Origin: Halieaceae bacterium
GTDB taxonomy: Bacteria; Pseudomonadota; Gammaproteobacteria; Pseudomonadales; Halieaceae
Assembly (NCBI GenBank): GCA_902547755.1
Contig: CACCPA010000006.1
Coordinates: 49,929-113,928 of the forward strand
DNA length: 64,000 nucleotides
Reading direction: 5' to 3'
Shown: positions 35,581 through 47,035 of the stretch, piece by piece
Layout of the letters: each line of letters begins with the position of its first letter
How positions within the stretch are numbered: position 1 is the first letter of the stretch
Program-made: the position numbers and the translations under genes
Notes under the pieces: generated by a model
What the model was told of the DNA's origin: nothing
The model's database searches: none
Seen by the model: only the letters and a program-made list of their open reading frames with translations

Positions 35581-35858
35581 TTTCCAGACTCCTTCTCACC
35601 GTCTACATAATCGCGTTCCAGACGCGTCATAACAGAGGAAAACGCGAAGATCAGAGCAATAAAAATGAAGATAGATCCCTGCTGTGCAAACCAGAACCCA
35701 AGTTTGTATCCACCGAGCCTTATCTCGTTGAGTGGCTCAACCAATAGAATGCCAAACCCGAAACTGACCACGAACCAGACAACGAGTAGGCGTAACATTA
35801 AGCTCCGCACCCTAGCCGCAAATTGCTGCCGTCGCTCTACATTTTTATCCTCGGCCAT
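35577..35858 (-). CDS. DUF4212 small symporter subunit
   Basis: A 93-residue protein with two transmembrane segments (LLVVWFVVSFGFGILLV and GSIFIFIALIFAFSSVM) separated by the conserved GYKLGFWFAQQGSIF loop, the DUF4212 family found next to VC_2705-type symporters and thought to be their small subunit. The start at 35858 (MAEDKN) lies 11 bases after a GGGAG site; an in-frame start at 35888 would include that site in the gene and has no site of its own. Confidence 0.85.
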   Translation of the reverse strand: MAEDKNVERRQQFAARVRSLMLRLLVVWFVVSFGFGILLVEPLNEIRLGGYKLGFWFAQQGSIFIFIALIFAFSSVMTRLERDYVDGEKESGK

Positions 35859-35935
35859 TCGCTGGATATCTCCCTTTTCCAAACGCATTTTGTTTCACTA
35901 CAGAAACACATACGGCATTATTGTTTTTGAGGTAA

Positions 35936-35952
35936 GACGCAAGTTTTGCGTC
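35936..35952. promoter_or_regulatory. Perfect palindrome between the symporter operon and acs
   Basis: GACGCAA-GTT-TTGCGTC, two perfect 7-base arms, in the 126-base divergent control region, 33 bases from the acs ATG. A shared operator for acetate uptake and activation is the simplest reading; a hairpin in the acs leader is the alternative. Confidence 0.55.
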
Positions 35953-35984
35953 AGCGCAGTGATAGAAACACAAGGATCCATTGC

Positions 35985-37919
35985 ATGTCTAACGAGGCCC
36001 TATATCCCGTCCCACCTAATTTTTCCGACGCGCACATTACGCCGGAGAAATACCACGACATGTATCGGCAATCACTGGAGGATCCAGAGTCATTTTGGAG
36101 CCAGCAAGCCAGTGAGTTCCTCTCTTGGGACAGGACCTGGGATTCGGTGTGCGAGAGCGATTTATCCATTGGCCACGCACGCTGGTTCGACGGCGGGAAA
36201 CTGAACGCCTCAGTCAATTGTATTGACCGGCACCTGCCCGCTCGTGCTGAGCAAACCGCCATATTGTGGGAAGGCGATGATCCGGGCGAAAGCCAACACA
36301 TTAGCTATCAAATGCTCAAGGACGAGGTCTGTCGTCTCGCCAATGTTATGCATGATCGAGGTGTGCGCGCCGGTGATCGCATTTGCATTTACATGCCCAT
36401 GGTGCCCGAAGCCGCCTATGCGATGTTGGCCTGCACGCGGATCGGTGCCATCCATTCGGTTGTCTTCGGTGGGTTCTCCCCGGAGGCGCTTAAAGATCGA
36501 ATTCACGATGCTAGTTGTCGAATGGTCATCACAGCTGACGAGGGCCTGAGGGGCGGTAAGAAGGTTCCGCTGAAAACAAATGTCGACGCAGCGTTAGCAG
36601 ATTGTCCGTCGGTCGATACGGTGATTGTGCTTGAGCGCACGGGCGCTGCGATTAACTGGGCCGCCGATAGGGATATCCCATACAGAGCAAGCACTCGCGC
36701 CGCGAATTCCGACTTCGAGCCAGTGTCCATGGACAGCGAGGCACCGCTGTTCATTCTCTACACCTCGGGTTCGACCGGAAAGCCGAAGGGCGTGCTCCAC
36801 ACCACTGGTGGCTATTTATTACAGGCAGCAAGTACCTTCAAGTACGTATTCGACTACCGTGAGGGCGAGGTGTTTTGGTGCACCGCCGATGTCGGCTGGG
36901 TCACTGGACACTCGTACATCGTCTATGGTCCTCTAGCGAATGGTGCTACCACCGTGATGTTTGAGGGTGTCCCCACCTACCCCGATGGCGGCCGTTGCTG
37001 GGAAGTCATCGACAAGCACCAAATCAATACCTTTTTTACGGCGCCGACCGCCATTCGTGCGTTGCATGCTCTTGGGGACGATTTTGTTACTCGGTACTCA
37101 AGAAAGAGCCTGAGAATCATCGGTTCGGTGGGAGAGCCGATTAATCCTGAAGCGTGGGAGTGGTACCACCGAGTCGTTGGCGATAGCCGCTGCCCCATTG
37201 TCGACAGCTGGTGGCAAACAGAAACTGGGGCCATAATGATCACCCCAATGCCTTCGGCGCACGCGATGAAGCCGGGTTATGCCAGCTTCCCCTACTTTGG
37301 TGTCGAACCTGCCCTCCTCGATGAGCAAGGCAGTGAAATTGAAGGAGAAGGCGCGGGCTATCTCGTGATCAAGCGCTCGTGGCCTGGGCAAATCAGAACA
37401 GTCTATGGTAATCATCAGCGACTGATCGACACTTACTTTTCGACCTACGACGGTTACTACTTTACTGGCGACGGTGCGTTGCGCGATGCGGACGGCTACC
37501 TCCGAATTACCGGACGCGTGGACGATGTACTCAATGTCTCGGGGCACCGTATGGGAACAGCCGAGGTGGAAAGCGCGCTCGTGCTGCACAATGACATTTC
37601 GGAAGCGGCAGTGGTCGGCTATCCACACCCAATCAAGGGACAAGGTATCTACTGCTATGTCACACCGGTGACTGGCGTAGAGGATTCGCCGGAGCTACGC
37701 GCTGAACTCGTACAGCTTTGTGTCAGAGAAATCGGTCCAATTGCTAAGCCTGATGTAATTCAGTGGGCGCCCGGCCTACCTAAAACACGATCGGGAAAGA
37801 TCATGCGCCGCATCCTGCGTAAGATTGCCGAAAACGAGCTTGATAGCCTCGGGGACACCTCTACACTCGCTGACCCATCGGTCGTTGAACAGTTGGTAGC
37901 AGGTCGCGAGACAGCCTAA
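35985..37919 (+). CDS. acs: Acetyl-CoA synthetase
   Basis: Acs activates acetate to acetyl-CoA through acetyl-AMP. The 644-residue protein has the AMP-binding loop [17 protein letters not shown], the acetate-pocket motif with [45 protein letters not shown], and [13 protein letters not shown] whose lysine is the usual acetylation-control site. ATG 35985 ([10 protein letters not shown]) follows AAGGA; an upstream in-frame extension runs through the palindrome and is rejected. It ends at a bidirectional terminator shared with pnp. Confidence 0.96.
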   Translation: MSNEALYPVPPNFSDAHITPEKYHDMYRQSLEDPESFWSQQASEFLSWDRTWDSVCESDLSIGHARWFDGGKLNASVNCIDRHLPARAEQTAILWEGDDPGESQHISYQMLKDEVCRLANVMHDRGVRAGDRICIYMPMVPEAAYAMLACTRIGAIHSVVFGGFSPEALKDRIHDASCRMVITADEGLRGGKKVPLKTNVDAALADCPSVDTVIVLERTGAAINWAADRDIPYRASTRAANSDFEPVSMDSEAPLFILYTSGSTGKPKGVLHTTGGYLLQAASTFKYVFDYREGEVFWCTADVGWVTGHSYIVYGPLANGATTVMFEGVPTYPDGGRCWEVIDKHQINTFFTAPTAIRALHALGDDFVTRYSRKSLRIIGSVGEPINPEAWEWYHRVVGDSRCPIVDSWWQTETGAIMITPMPSAHAMKPGYASFPYFGVEPALLDEQGSEIEGEGAGYLVIKRSWPGQIRTVYGNHQRLIDTYFSTYDGYYFTGDGALRDADGYLRITGRVDDVLNVSGHRMGTAEVESALVLHNDISEAAVVGYPHPIKGQGIYCYVTPVTGVEDSPELRAELVQLCVREIGPIAKPDVIQWAPGLPKTRSGKIMRRILRKIAENELDSLGDTSTLADPSVVEQLVAGRETA

Positions 37920-37991
37920 TCTTCGAGGTTGAACAAGGCGCGGCAAGCCTTCTTAGATACAAGCCATCTCCCAGGCAAAAAACGCTCAAGT

Positions 37992-38023
37992 AAAAAAAAA
38001 GGCCCGCTGCTGCGGGCCTTTTT
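37992..38023. terminator. Bidirectional intrinsic terminator between acs and pnp
   Basis: Stem GGCCCGC (38001-38007) with GCGGGCC (38012-38018), TGCT loop, with nine A before and five T after, so it can end both the acs transcript and the convergent pnp operon. Confidence 0.93.
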
Positions 38024-38037
38024 GGTGTGAGGCGTGA

Positions 38038-40332
38038 TTACTTAGCCTCATCCTCATCTGCATCATCAGACGCGTCTTCTGATGCCTCCTCGGCGTCCGC
38101 CGCATCGTCAGTGGCTTCCTCGTCCGCTACCTCTTCCGCAGCACCTGAGTCTGCATCCGATGCCTCGGTCGCTTCTTCACTGACAGCTTCTTCAGCAACA
38201 GAGTCTTCAACTTCTTCAGCATCAGCTGATGGGGCTTCATCAACCGCCTCATCTTCCAGCAACTCTTTGATAGAGAGCTTGATGCGTCCGCGCTGATCGA
38301 CATCGAGACATTTAACCGTAACTTCCTGTCCCTCGGTCAGATAATCGCTGACGTTCTCAACCCGTTCATTGGCAATTTGAGAAATATGGAGCAAGCCATC
38401 CTTGCCAGGCAGAATTGTGATGAACGCACCGAAATCAACGATTCGAGCGACCTTGCCGGTGTAAACCGCACCAACCTCGGCCTCAGCTGTAATAGCCATA
38501 ATCATGTCAACCGCCGCATCGCGCGCCGACTGGTTTTGACCAAAGACCTTCACAGTACCGTCGTCATTGATATCAACCGTAGCACCTGAGTCCTCAGTGA
38601 TCTGACGAATGGTTGCGCCGCCCTTACCAATGATGTCGCGGATCTTGTCCGAGTCTACTTTCAGGGTCACCATGCTCGGTGCATTTTCGGATGTGATCTC
38701 TCGCGCAGACTCCAGTACCGCATTCATCTGGCCGAGGATGTGGAGACGAGCGTGCAATGCCTGCTCCAATGCCACTTCCATAATCTGCTCGTTGATACCT
38801 TCAATCTTAATGTCCATCTGCAAGGCAGTGACACCGGCCGAGGTACCCGCGACTTTAAAGTCCATATCACCCAAGTGATCCTCATCACCCAAAATATCGG
38901 TGAGAATCGCAAACTGATTGCCTTCCTTCACCAGACCCATGGCGATACCGGCGACAGGAGCTTTCAAAGGTACGCCTGCCGCCATCATCGCGAGCGATCC
39001 CACACAGACCGATGCCATGGAGCTGGAACCGTTGGATTCTGTGATCTCGGATACAACACGAATGGTGTAAGGAAACTCCTCATCGGTTGGCAATACCGCT
39101 GCCAGACCACGTCGCGCTAGACGGCCGTGACCAATCTCGCGACGGCCAGTTGCGCCAATACGACCCGCCTCGCCCACGGAGTAGGGAGGAAAGTTGTAAT
39201 GCAACATGAAAGGATCGCGTCGCTCGCCTTCGAGCGCATCAATGATCTGCGCATCACGGGTTGAACCGAGCGTCACGGCACCAATCGCCTGTGTCTCGCC
39301 ACGCGTAAACAGTGATGAACCGTGTGCGTTTGGCAGCACATCAACTTCGCAGGCAATCTGGCGAACCGTACGACCATCACGACCGTCGATACGCGGCTCA
39401 CCCGCCAAAATACGCTGACGGACAATGCGCTTTTCGAGCGACTTAAATTCGTCCTTGATGTCATCCGCATAAGGACCGTCTTCAACGGCAAGCGCCTCGA
39501 CTACTGCATCTTTGATCTGACCTACACGCTCGTATCGCGCGGCTTTCTCAGTGATGCGGTATGCCTCACCCAGATCAGCACCTGCGGCTTCCTCAACCTG
39601 TGCTCGCAATGCCTCGTCAACCTCTGGCGCTGACCAATCCCAACGTGGCTTACCGGCTTCTTCAACCAGCTCGTCAATTGCCTTGATGACCGTTTGCATC
39701 TCTTGATGGGCGTAGAGAACTGCTCCCAACATCTGGTCTTCGGAAAGCTCTTTTGCCTCCGACTCAACCATAAGGACCGCGTCGCGGGTACCCGCTACAA
39801 CCATATCCAGCTTGCTCTCTTTGAGCGCAGCGTAGCCAGGGTTTAGTACGTAGCCCTCGGCCTCGCTGAAGCCAACGCGAGCACCACCAATGGGGCCATT
39901 GAAGGGGCAGCCTGATATTGCGAGCGCCGCCGACGTGCCAATCATGGCGGGGATATCGGGATCAGTGTCCAAATCAGCCGACATGACAGTGCAGACAACC
40001 TGCACCTCGTTCATGAAACCATCAGCGAAGAGCGGACGGATAGGTCGGTCAATAAGACGTGAGGTCAAGGTTTCCTTTTCGCTAGGTCGCCCCTCGCGCT
40101 TGAAAAATCCGCCTGGGATTTTGCCCACTGAATAGGCTTTCTCAATGTAGTGTACGGACAATGGGAAAAAATCTTGTCCGGGCTTTGCTTTCTGTTGAGC
40201 TACCACTGTGCAAAGCACGGAGGTAGTGCCCATGGTCACCATAACGGCTCCCGAGGCTTGACGCGCTATGCGTCCTGTTTCCAGCGTGACCTCCTGGCCA
40301 CCGTACTGGAAAGTTTTAGTAACAACGTTCAC
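38038..40332 (-). CDS. pnp: Polynucleotide phosphorylase
   Basis: PNPase degrades RNA 3'-5' by phosphorolysis and is part of the degradosome. The 764-residue protein has two RNase PH domains ([27 protein letters not shown] in the first; [15 protein letters not shown] in the second), a KH domain ([15 protein letters not shown]) and an S1 domain ([33 protein letters not shown]). After S1 comes a tail of about 65 residues made almost only of Glu, Asp, Ala and Ser, longer than in E. coli (711 residues). The start is GTG 40332 with GGAG eight bases upstream. It is the last gene of the rimP operon. Confidence 0.96.
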   Translation of the reverse strand: MNVVTKTFQYGGQEVTLETGRIARQASGAVMVTMGTTSVLCTVVAQQKAKPGQDFFPLSVHYIEKAYSVGKIPGGFFKREGRPSEKETLTSRLIDRPIRPLFADGFMNEVQVVCTVMSADLDTDPDIPAMIGTSAALAISGCPFNGPIGGARVGFSEAEGYVLNPGYAALKESKLDMVVAGTRDAVLMVESEAKELSEDQMLGAVLYAHQEMQTVIKAIDELVEEAGKPRWDWSAPEVDEALRAQVEEAAGADLGEAYRITEKAARYERVGQIKDAVVEALAVEDGPYADDIKDEFKSLEKRIVRQRILAGEPRIDGRDGRTVRQIACEVDVLPNAHGSSLFTRGETQAIGAVTLGSTRDAQIIDALEGERRDPFMLHYNFPPYSVGEAGRIGATGRREIGHGRLARRGLAAVLPTDEEFPYTIRVVSEITESNGSSSMASVCVGSLAMMAAGVPLKAPVAGIAMGLVKEGNQFAILTDILGDEDHLGDMDFKVAGTSAGVTALQMDIKIEGINEQIMEVALEQALHARLHILGQMNAVLESAREITSENAPSMVTLKVDSDKIRDIIGKGGATIRQITEDSGATVDINDDGTVKVFGQNQSARDAAVDMIMAITAEAEVGAVYTGKVARIVDFGAFITILPGKDGLLHISQIANERVENVSDYLTEGQEVTVKCLDVDQRGRIKLSIKELLEDEAVDEAPSADAEEVEDSVAEEAVSEEATEASDADSGAAEEVADEEATDDAADAEEASEDASDDADEDEAK

Positions 40333-40354
40333 TTAACTATCTCCAAAATAAATT

Positions 40355-40373
40355 GGCCGGCATAAAGCCGGCC
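40355..40373 (-). terminator. Hairpin between rpsO and pnp
   Basis: GGCCGGC (40355-40361) pairs perfectly with GCCGGCC (40367-40373) around a 5-base loop, followed on the minus strand by a mixed A/T tail (AATTTATTTT). It may be a weak terminator or an RNase III-type processing site, as found in E. coli between these genes. Confidence 0.6.
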
Positions 40374-40384
40374 TTAAGTCGTTT

Positions 40385-40654
40385 TTATCGGCGCAAGCCA
40401 AGACGCTTAATCAATGTTGCGTAACGAGATGTGTCCTTGCGCTTCAAGTAATCCAACAGTTTACGGCGCTGGTTAACCATGCGAATGAGACCACGACGGG
40501 AATGGTGATCCTGCGCATGCTCTTTAAAGTGCTGCTGTAGCTGCTCAATATTTGCGGTCAAAAGAGCGACCTGAACTTCGGGTGATCCTGTATCGCCGTC
40601 AGACTGCTTGTAGTCGTCCACGATTTGAGCTTTACGTGCTGCATCTAGTGCCAT
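40385..40654 (-). CDS. rpsO: 30S ribosomal protein S15
   Basis: S15 binds the central domain of 16S rRNA early in small-subunit assembly. The 89-residue protein is of standard length, with [37 protein letters not shown] and [12 protein letters not shown]. The 69-base leader between truB and rpsO can fold into a pseudoknot next to the ribosome site, as described in the separate entry. Confidence 0.98.
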   Translation of the reverse strand: MALDAARKAQIVDDYKQSDGDTGSPEVQVALLTANIEQLQQHFKEHAQDHHSRRGLIRMVNQRRKLLDYLKRKDTSRYATLIKRLGLRR

Positions 40655-40661
40655 GATATTT

Positions 40662-40711
40662 CTCCAACCTGCGTTACTCTGAGCCCACCCGTGCAGGTTT
40701 ACAGGGGGGCT
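40662..40711 (-). promoter_or_regulatory. Pseudoknot-capable rpsO leader (candidate S15 autoregulatory site)
   Basis: On the minus-strand RNA, AGCCCCCC (40711-40704) pairs with GGG-U-GGGCU (40690-40682, one bulged U). The loop sequence AACCUGC (40699-40693) is perfectly complementary over 7 bases to GCAGGUU (40672-40666), which runs directly into the GGAGA ribosome site (40665-40661). This H-type pseudoknot matches the mode of S15 self-repression known in E. coli. Confidence 0.65.
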
Positions 40712-40723
40712 GATTAATGACTG

Positions 40724-41644
40724 CTATACAAACAGTCGCTTCGGAGCGACTCGGCCGTCGTCCAGTATCACTCCGATACCCAAAAATGGCCCACTCGCTT
40801 CAGCGATGCGCACCATACCACTAAGCGGCGCATTTCGCACTATGACCGGTTGTCCTTGTTTTAGGTAGAAAGCCGCAGAATCACTGAGTTCAACCCTCTC
40901 TAGGTGACCCACAGCAATCTCGGGATCGATGAGAAACTGGTCAAGCGCATCGGGCCCTTCCCTTTCGGCCACATCGACCAGCTTCTGCAGACCAATCGAT
41001 TGGCTTAGATCAAAAGGACCGGTCGCTGTTCTTCGCAGAGCGCTCATATGACCCAGCAGTCCCACTGCCTCCGCTATGTCCTCTGACAGTGTTCGTATAT
41101 AGGTCCCCTTAGTACAGGACACTCGAATATCCGATGTTGCAACGACGCCCGGTGCAAACGAGGCCATTTCAATCGAATGAACAGTAATCCGACGCGCCTT
41201 TCTTTCAACTTCCTTACCCTGTCTCGCCAGCTTATAAAGCGGCTGGCCATCAACTTTCAATGCGGAGTGCATGGGAGGTGTCTGATCAAACTCGCCGACA
41301 AAGGAGGTAAGCGCGGCGGTGACATGATCGGCTGTCAGCGCCTCAGCAGTCTGCTCCGCAAGGACCTCACCTTCACTGTCACCCGTGGTCGTTTTGATAC
41401 CAAAACTGACCGTCGCGTCATACGCTTTATTGGAGTCCAGTAAAAACTGTGAGAGCTTGGTGGCCTCGCCCAAACAAATAGGTAGCACGCCACTCGCCAA
41501 CGGATCCAGATTACCGGTATGACCCGCCTTGGCCGCATTAAACAGGTGACGGACGCGTTGCAGTGCTTGATTTGATGAGGGGCCGATAGGCTTATCGAGA
41601 ACGAGAATACCTGTGACTGCCCGCCCTTTCCGCCGGCGCGCCAT
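40724..41644 (-). CDS. truB: tRNA pseudouridine-55 synthase
   Basis: TruB makes pseudouridine 55 in the T-loop of tRNAs. The 306-residue protein has GILVLDKPIGPSSNQALQRV, the catalytic Asp in GHTGNLDPLASGVLPICLG and the RVSCTKGTYIRTLSEDI motif, then a C-terminal PUA domain. It lies one base after rbfA. Confidence 0.97.
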   Translation of the reverse strand: MARRRKGRAVTGILVLDKPIGPSSNQALQRVRHLFNAAKAGHTGNLDPLASGVLPICLGEATKLSQFLLDSNKAYDATVSFGIKTTTGDSEGEVLAEQTAEALTADHVTAALTSFVGEFDQTPPMHSALKVDGQPLYKLARQGKEVERKARRITVHSIEMASFAPGVVATSDIRVSCTKGTYIRTLSEDIAEAVGLLGHMSALRRTATGPFDLSQSIGLQKLVDVAEREGPDALDQFLIDPEIAVGHLERVELSDSAAFYLKQGQPVIVRNAPLSGMVRIAEASGPFLGIGVILDDGRVAPKRLFV

Positions 41645-41645
41645 G

Positions 41646-42041
41646 TTAGGTCTCGTCTACGCCCGAGGGGTCCAGATTTTGATCGTCCGATGCACGAGCC
41701 TTGCCCAATAGCGCTTCCATATGACGACCGCGGCCAACGCTCTCGTCAAATTTAAACGTGAGTTTGGGCACGGTTCTCAAGGTCGATTCACGAGCGATCT
41801 CGCTACGCAGAAAACCAGCGGCTTTATCGAGTACACGAGTCACCTCTTCTGCCGATTTAGCGTCATCTAGGCCTAACTTGGTGAAGAAGACCTTCGCGAA
41901 ACGTAAATCTCGACTGACCTCGACCGCCGTAATGCTGACAAACTCGACCCTCGGATCGCGAACACTGCGCAGCAGGAGCTTTGCTAGCTCCTGTTGCAAA
42001 AAGTCGGCGACTCTCTCAGTTCGGCTGAACTCCTGACCCAA
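41646..42041 (-). CDS. rbfA: Ribosome-binding factor A
   Basis: RbfA helps mature the 5' end of 16S rRNA in the 30S subunit, especially in the cold. The 131-residue protein shows SRTERVADFLQQELAKLL, DPRVEFVSITAVEVSRDLRFAKVFF and LRTVPKLTFKFDESVGRG. The start is TTG 42041, with AGG of the infB stop region as probable ribosome site. Confidence 0.94.
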   Translation of the reverse strand: MGQEFSRTERVADFLQQELAKLLLRSVRDPRVEFVSITAVEVSRDLRFAKVFFTKLGLDDAKSAEEVTRVLDKAAGFLRSEIARESTLRTVPKLTFKFDESVGRGRHMEALLGKARASDDQNLDPSGVDET

Positions 42042-42051
42042 AGCGTTTTAC

Positions 42052-44763
42052 CTACAGAGACCGGGCAACTTCGTTGACATCGTACACTTCGATGAGGTCG
42101 CCCACTTTTACGTCGGTGTAGTTCTTCACGCCGATACCGCACTCGGTACCACTTCGAACCTCATTCGCATCATCTTTAAAGCGACGCAATGATTCGAGCT
42201 CGCCCTCGTAGATAACAATATTGTCTCGCAAAACACGGATAGGCTTGGAGCGATAGACCGTGCCCTCCGTCACCATACAACCGGCGATAAGGCCAAACTT
42301 GGGCGAGCGGAACACATCCCGTACTTCAGCGATACCCACAATCTCCTCGCGCAACTCTGGCGACAGCATACCCGACAAGGCTGCCTTAACATCGTCAATG
42401 AGATCGTAAATGACATTGTAGTAGCGAACTTCTACGCCTTCATTTTCAGCCAAGCCACGCGCCTTGGCGTCGGCTCGCGTATTGAAACCGAAGATAACCG
42501 CACTACTCGTTATAGCCAGCGATATATCAGTCTCGGTGATACCACCAACACCGCCAGCAACCACATTGACTTTAACCTCTTCGTTACCCAGATCAGACAA
42601 TGAAGACTGGAGTGCCTCAAGTGAACCTCGAACGTCCGCCTTGATGACAATATTCAGCGTTTGCACTTCACCCGCCGTCATCGTCTCAAACATGCTATCA
42701 AGCTTGGCGGCTTGCTGACGAGCCAGCTTGCTGGATCGCTGCTTATCTTGACGGAAATCTGCAATTTCACGAGCGCGCTTTTCACTCTCAACGGCTACGA
42801 AGGGATCACCCGCATCAGGTGTCCCATCAAGGCCTAAAATCTCAACAGGGATGCTCGGACCAGCGACTTCAATCGGCTGTCCGTTTTCATCCAGCATGGC
42901 TCTAACGCGACCATACTGTAAGCCTGCGAGAACGATATCACCTTGATTCAGGGTGCCTTGCTGTACCAATAGCGACGCCACAGGACCGCGTCCTCGATCA
43001 AGCCGCGACTCAATCACGAGACCGCTGGCTGGAACGTCAGCTGGTGCTTTCAGCTCAAGCAACTCCGATTGCAACAACAGGGCCTCTAATAAGGTATCGA
43101 TGCCTTCACCTGTATGCGCTGACACAGGAATAAACTGAGTATCACCACCCCAATCCTCCGGAATCACTTCTTTTGCAGCCAATTCGTTTTTGACTCGGTC
43201 GGGGTCAACGCCCTCCTTATCCATCTTGTTAATGGCAACAACCAATGGCACACCAGCCGCTCGTGCATGCTGGACCGCCTCTTCTGTCTGCGGCATCACG
43301 CCATCGTCGGCGGCGACCACCAAAATAACGATGTCCGTGGACTTAGCACCACGGGCGCGCATCGCCGTAAAGGCCGCGTGACCAGGCGTATCGAGAAAAG
43401 TGATCATGCCCATATCAGTCTTCACATGGTAAGCACCAATATGCTGGGTAATACCACCCGCCTCACCGACGGCGACACGTGAGCTACGAATGTAGTCAAG
43501 CAACGATGTCTTACCGTGATCGACGTGACCCATCACAGTAACCACGGGTGCTCGAAGTTCAGGTGTACCCGCTTGGCTTGCCAGAGACTCCTCTAATTGC
43601 TCCTCGAGCTCATCATCACTCTTTAACCTGATGCGATGGCCAAGTTCCTCTACCACGAGGCTCGCTGTGTCCTGATCAACCATCTGGTTAATGGTTGCCA
43701 TTACACCGAGCTTCATGAGCTCTTTAATCACCACACCCGCTTTCACCGCCATCTGCTGCGCAAGATCACCCACGCTGACATTTTCTGGCAACTCGACGTC
43801 GTAAATAATCTTCTCAGTAGGCTGCTCGAAGGCATGCTGGTTTGGCTCGTCGCCGCCACGTCGTCGCTTACCGCCGCGCGCACGCCCCACTCCTGATTCA
43901 GCTGCTTCAATATCGCTCAGCGACAGGTTGTGACCTCTCTGCTTCCCGCGACCACCCGACATGTTCGAGCGATCTAAACGACCTCGGCTAGGCTTTCGCC
44001 GGTTGTCATCCGAATCACGTCCACCATCTTTCGAAGGTGCCTCATGCAAGCGTTTAGGTCGCTTTTCACCTTGTGTTGACGCTTTCTCTGCAGCAGCCGT
44101 CTTCTGAGCTGCCTCTTGCTCGGCCTTCTTTCGCTCCTCGTCCACTTTTCGCGCAGCGACAGCCTCGTCCAACTTACGCTTACGATCTTCCTCCTCGGCA
44201 CGTCGACGAGAAGCTGCACGCTGCCGAAGTACCTCAGGGTCTAAATTACGCAGATCTTCCTCTGTCTCCTCGACAACCTCAGTCGACGGCGCAGCATCGT
44301 CCTGTGCATCCATAGTCTCGGCTGTCTCCACAGTATCGGTGGTTTCAGCAGCCACTTCCGGCGCATCCGCCTCTGAAACGGGATCAGCAGAAGGCACTGG
44401 CTCCGCCCCTGTCCCTGCAGCAGGCGCCACCTCTGGAACTTCAGGCTCGGCATTCTCCTTCGCTTCGGGACGTTTAACGTAGGTCCGCTTCTTGCGGACC
44501 TCAACATTCACCGTGCGCTTACCGGAGCTACCACCCGTTTTGAGGGTGCTCACCGACTTGCGCTTCAAAGTGATTTTTCGAGGCGCCGCTTCCTCGCTAC
44601 CGTGGCTTCGCTTCAAATGGGCAAGCAGGGTACGCTTGTCATCATCAGAGACACCTTCGTCTGCTTTCTTGTGCGGAAGACCCGCATCCTTCATCTGCGA
44701 AAGCAGCTTATCGGGATCTGTTCCCACGGTCTCTGCTAACTGCTCTACCGTTACTTCAGCCAT
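42052..44763 (-). CDS. infB: Translation initiation factor IF-2
   Basis: IF-2 is the GTPase that brings fMet-tRNA to the 30S subunit. The 903-residue protein has the small IF2-N domain at the start ([24 protein letters not shown]), a long charged Ala/Glu/Arg-rich linker, then the G domain with [30 protein letters not shown] and NKMDKE, and the C-terminal domains ([12 protein letters not shown]). The length fits other gammaproteobacteria. Confidence 0.97.
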   Translation of the reverse strand: MAEVTVEQLAETVGTDPDKLLSQMKDAGLPHKKADEGVSDDDKRTLLAHLKRSHGSEEAAPRKITLKRKSVSTLKTGGSSGKRTVNVEVRKKRTYVKRPEAKENAEPEVPEVAPAAGTGAEPVPSADPVSEADAPEVAAETTDTVETAETMDAQDDAAPSTEVVEETEEDLRNLDPEVLRQRAASRRRAEEEDRKRKLDEAVAARKVDEERKKAEQEAAQKTAAAEKASTQGEKRPKRLHEAPSKDGGRDSDDNRRKPSRGRLDRSNMSGGRGKQRGHNLSLSDIEAAESGVGRARGGKRRRGGDEPNQHAFEQPTEKIIYDVELPENVSVGDLAQQMAVKAGVVIKELMKLGVMATINQMVDQDTASLVVEELGHRIRLKSDDELEEQLEESLASQAGTPELRAPVVTVMGHVDHGKTSLLDYIRSSRVAVGEAGGITQHIGAYHVKTDMGMITFLDTPGHAAFTAMRARGAKSTDIVILVVAADDGVMPQTEEAVQHARAAGVPLVVAINKMDKEGVDPDRVKNELAAKEVIPEDWGGDTQFIPVSAHTGEGIDTLLEALLLQSELLELKAPADVPASGLVIESRLDRGRGPVASLLVQQGTLNQGDIVLAGLQYGRVRAMLDENGQPIEVAGPSIPVEILGLDGTPDAGDPFVAVESEKRAREIADFRQDKQRSSKLARQQAAKLDSMFETMTAGEVQTLNIVIKADVRGSLEALQSSLSDLGNEEVKVNVVAGGVGGITETDISLAITSSAVIFGFNTRADAKARGLAENEGVEVRYYNVIYDLIDDVKAALSGMLSPELREEIVGIAEVRDVFRSPKFGLIAGCMVTEGTVYRSKPIRVLRDNIVIYEGELESLRRFKDDANEVRSGTECGIGVKNYTDVKVGDLIEVYDVNEVARSL

Positions 44764-44818
44764 TTCGTCTCTCTCTAATTTCGCTGTTGTTCGTCTGTCG
44801 TTTCGCTTAATCCGCTAC

Positions 44819-46318
44819 TTACGCAGACTCCCCCTCTTCCGCGAACCACGGCTCGCGAGCAGTCATGATGAGCTCCGCAGCCCACTCTTCAGTCATACCT
44901 TCAATATCCATGAGCTCATCCACGCTCTGCTCAGCGAGATCCTCCATGGTGATAACGCTCATACTTGCCAATACATAGGCAAGTTGCTTATCCATGCCTC
45001 GCATCTCAAGAAGATCCTGCGCCGGCTCATTGGAGCCAAGCTCCTCTTCAGACGCGATCGCCATGGTCAGCAGTGCGTCCTTAGCTCTGGCACGAAGCTC
45101 CTCTGCGATGTCCTCATCGAAGCCTTCGATACCAGCCATCTCTTCCAGAGGCACGTAAGCGACTTCCTCAACTGTGGTGAACCCTTCCTCGACCAGTACA
45201 GCAGCGACATCTTCATCGACGTCGAGAGCATTCATGAAGGTCTCCATGATCTCGCCGGCTTCGGCCTCCTGCTTCTCGATCGCCTCATCCGTACTCATCA
45301 CATTGATGGCCCAACCGGTGAGATCTGAGGCCAAACGAACGTTCTGTCCTCCGCGGCCAATCGCTTGCGCTAGGTTATCTTCGGCAACCGCAACTTCCAT
45401 AGTGTTGCTGTCTTCATCAACAACAATGGATTCAACCTCGGCAGGTGACATGGCGTTGATCACCAACTGCGCGGGGTTGTCGTCCCATAGGATGATATCA
45501 ACGCGTTCAGTATCGAGTTCGTTGGATACCGCTTGTACCCGCGACCCTCGCATACCGACGCAGGCACCCACAGGATCGATACGCTGATCGCCGGTTTTCA
45601 CAGCGATCTTTGCGCGAGAACCAGGATCTCGCGCCGCCGATCGAATTTGAATGACACCTTCGGAGATCTCGGGCACTTCGATCTTAAAGAGCTCGATCAG
45701 CATCTCCTTGCAAGCGCGTGAGAGAATTAACTGTGGCCCTCGTGATTCCTCATTGATCTCGAGCAGGATTGCCCGAACGCGGTCATTCATTCTAAATGTC
45801 TCTCGTCCCACCAGCTCTGAACGAGGCAGCAAGCCCTCTGCGTTGTTACCAAGATCCAAGATAATGTTGTCGCGCGTGACCTTCTTCACTGTGCCTGCCA
45901 GAAGCTCACCCATGCGGTCCTTGTATTGCTCCACAACCTGCGCACGCTCAGCCTCTCGGACACGCTGTACGATGACCTGCTTGGCAGTTTGCGCCGCGAT
46001 ACGGCCAAAGCCCACATTTTCAATGACCTCTTCGTGCACATCACCTGGGCGAAGGTTTTCGTCAACTTCAATCGCCTCTTCAGTCGTAAATTGTGTACCC
46101 AAGAGCGCAAGTTCCGTATCGGGCACGACCAACCACTTACGCTTGGTGACGTAGTCGCCAGAGTCACGATCGATTGTCACCTCGACATCAGACTCCTCGT
46201 CGTATCGCTTCTTTGTCGCTGTGGCTAGCGCCAGCTCAATAGCTTCAAAGATGATGTCTTCGGATACGCCTTTCTCGTTCGAAACGGCTTCGGCGACCAT
46301 CAAGATTTCTTTGCTCAT
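44819..46318 (-). CDS. nusA: Transcription elongation/termination factor NusA
   Basis: NusA binds RNA polymerase and tunes pausing, termination and antitermination. The 499-residue protein has the N-terminal polymerase-binding domain ([25 protein letters not shown] start), S1 domain, two KH domains ([28 protein letters not shown]) and the two acidic C-terminal repeats typical of gammaproteobacteria ([19 protein letters not shown] and [19 protein letters not shown]). It lies three bases after rimP. Confidence 0.97.
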   Translation of the reverse strand: MSKEILMVAEAVSNEKGVSEDIIFEAIELALATATKKRYDEESDVEVTIDRDSGDYVTKRKWLVVPDTELALLGTQFTTEEAIEVDENLRPGDVHEEVIENVGFGRIAAQTAKQVIVQRVREAERAQVVEQYKDRMGELLAGTVKKVTRDNIILDLGNNAEGLLPRSELVGRETFRMNDRVRAILLEINEESRGPQLILSRACKEMLIELFKIEVPEISEGVIQIRSAARDPGSRAKIAVKTGDQRIDPVGACVGMRGSRVQAVSNELDTERVDIILWDDNPAQLVINAMSPAEVESIVVDEDSNTMEVAVAEDNLAQAIGRGGQNVRLASDLTGWAINVMSTDEAIEKQEAEAGEIMETFMNALDVDEDVAAVLVEEGFTTVEEVAYVPLEEMAGIEGFDEDIAEELRARAKDALLTMAIASEEELGSNEPAQDLLEMRGMDKQLAYVLASMSVITMEDLAEQSVDELMDIEGMTEEWAAELIMTAREPWFAEEGESA

Positions 46319-46321
46319 TCG

Positions 46322-46879
46322 CTATGTCTCACTCTCATCATCGAGGACCGAATCGCCCTCTTTTAAACTCTCATCCACTGCACTGACCGCGGTAGGCCGA
46401 GCGCGCTCAATCCACTCAGGTGTGGGTTCAACACGTGCTCTGTCGACGCTGCTTAACGGCAGCAGATACTCATGCTTGTCAACGCGTACCACAATGTCGT
46501 CACCATCAAACCCAAAAAACCAACCTCGAAACTTTCGACGACCCACGAAAGGGAATCGAAGCTTCACTTCGATCGGCTGCTCCTCGTAAGCCGCGAACTG
46601 CTCCTTTTTGAACAGCAAGCGATCGATACCGGGTGAAGACACCTCTAAGGTATATTCACCTACAAAGGGATCCTCGACGTCTAAAACGCCGCTGATGTGT
46701 CGACTGACCGATGCGCAATCATCTACGGTGACACCATCACTTTTGTCGATGTACACCCGCAATGTAGGACGACGGTTGGGGCTCAATAGCTCCAATCCCC
46801 ATAACTCATAGCCCAACATACCGACTGTCGGTTCAAGCATGGTGAGCAGCTGGCTCTCTTTACCACCCATCGTATTCAT
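46322..46879 (-). CDS. rimP: Ribosome maturation factor RimP
   Basis: RimP acts early in 30S assembly. The 185-residue protein has LEPTVGMLGYELWGLEL, VDDCASVSRHISGVLDVEDPFVGEYTLEVSSPGIDRLLF, and a C-terminal SH3-like domain, then a short acidic extension of about 30 residues. ATG 46879 is chosen because AGGA lies five bases upstream; the frame is open to TTG 46894. It is the first protein gene of the operon, preceded by the initiator tRNA and a hairpin. Confidence 0.93.
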   Translation of the reverse strand: MNTMGGKESQLLTMLEPTVGMLGYELWGLELLSPNRRPTLRVYIDKSDGVTVDDCASVSRHISGVLDVEDPFVGEYTLEVSSPGIDRLLFKKEQFAAYEEQPIEVKLRFPFVGRRKFRGWFFGFDGDDIVVRVDKHEYLLPLSSVDRARVEPTPEWIERARPTAVSAVDESLKEGDSVLDDESET

Positions 46880-46905
46880 CGCCGTCCTCGGCAAATTTCA
46901 GACAC

Positions 46906-46928
46906 AAAAAAGGCCCGAACAAGGGGCC
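46906..46928 (-). terminator. Terminator/attenuator between tRNA-fMet and rimP
   Basis: On the minus strand GGCCC and GGGCC (46928-46924 and 46916-46912) pair around a 7-base loop and are followed by six U (46911-46906). It can end the tRNA transcript while letting part of it read into rimP. Confidence 0.8.
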
Positions 46929-46958
46929 TAAAATGCAGCGCCAACAAACGCGCTATGT

Positions 46959-47035
<77 letters not shown>

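Noticed and set aside
38027..38296. Ser/Ala-rich open frame opposite the end of pnp
   Set aside because: It mirrors the acidic tail codons of pnp; low complexity and no ribosome site.
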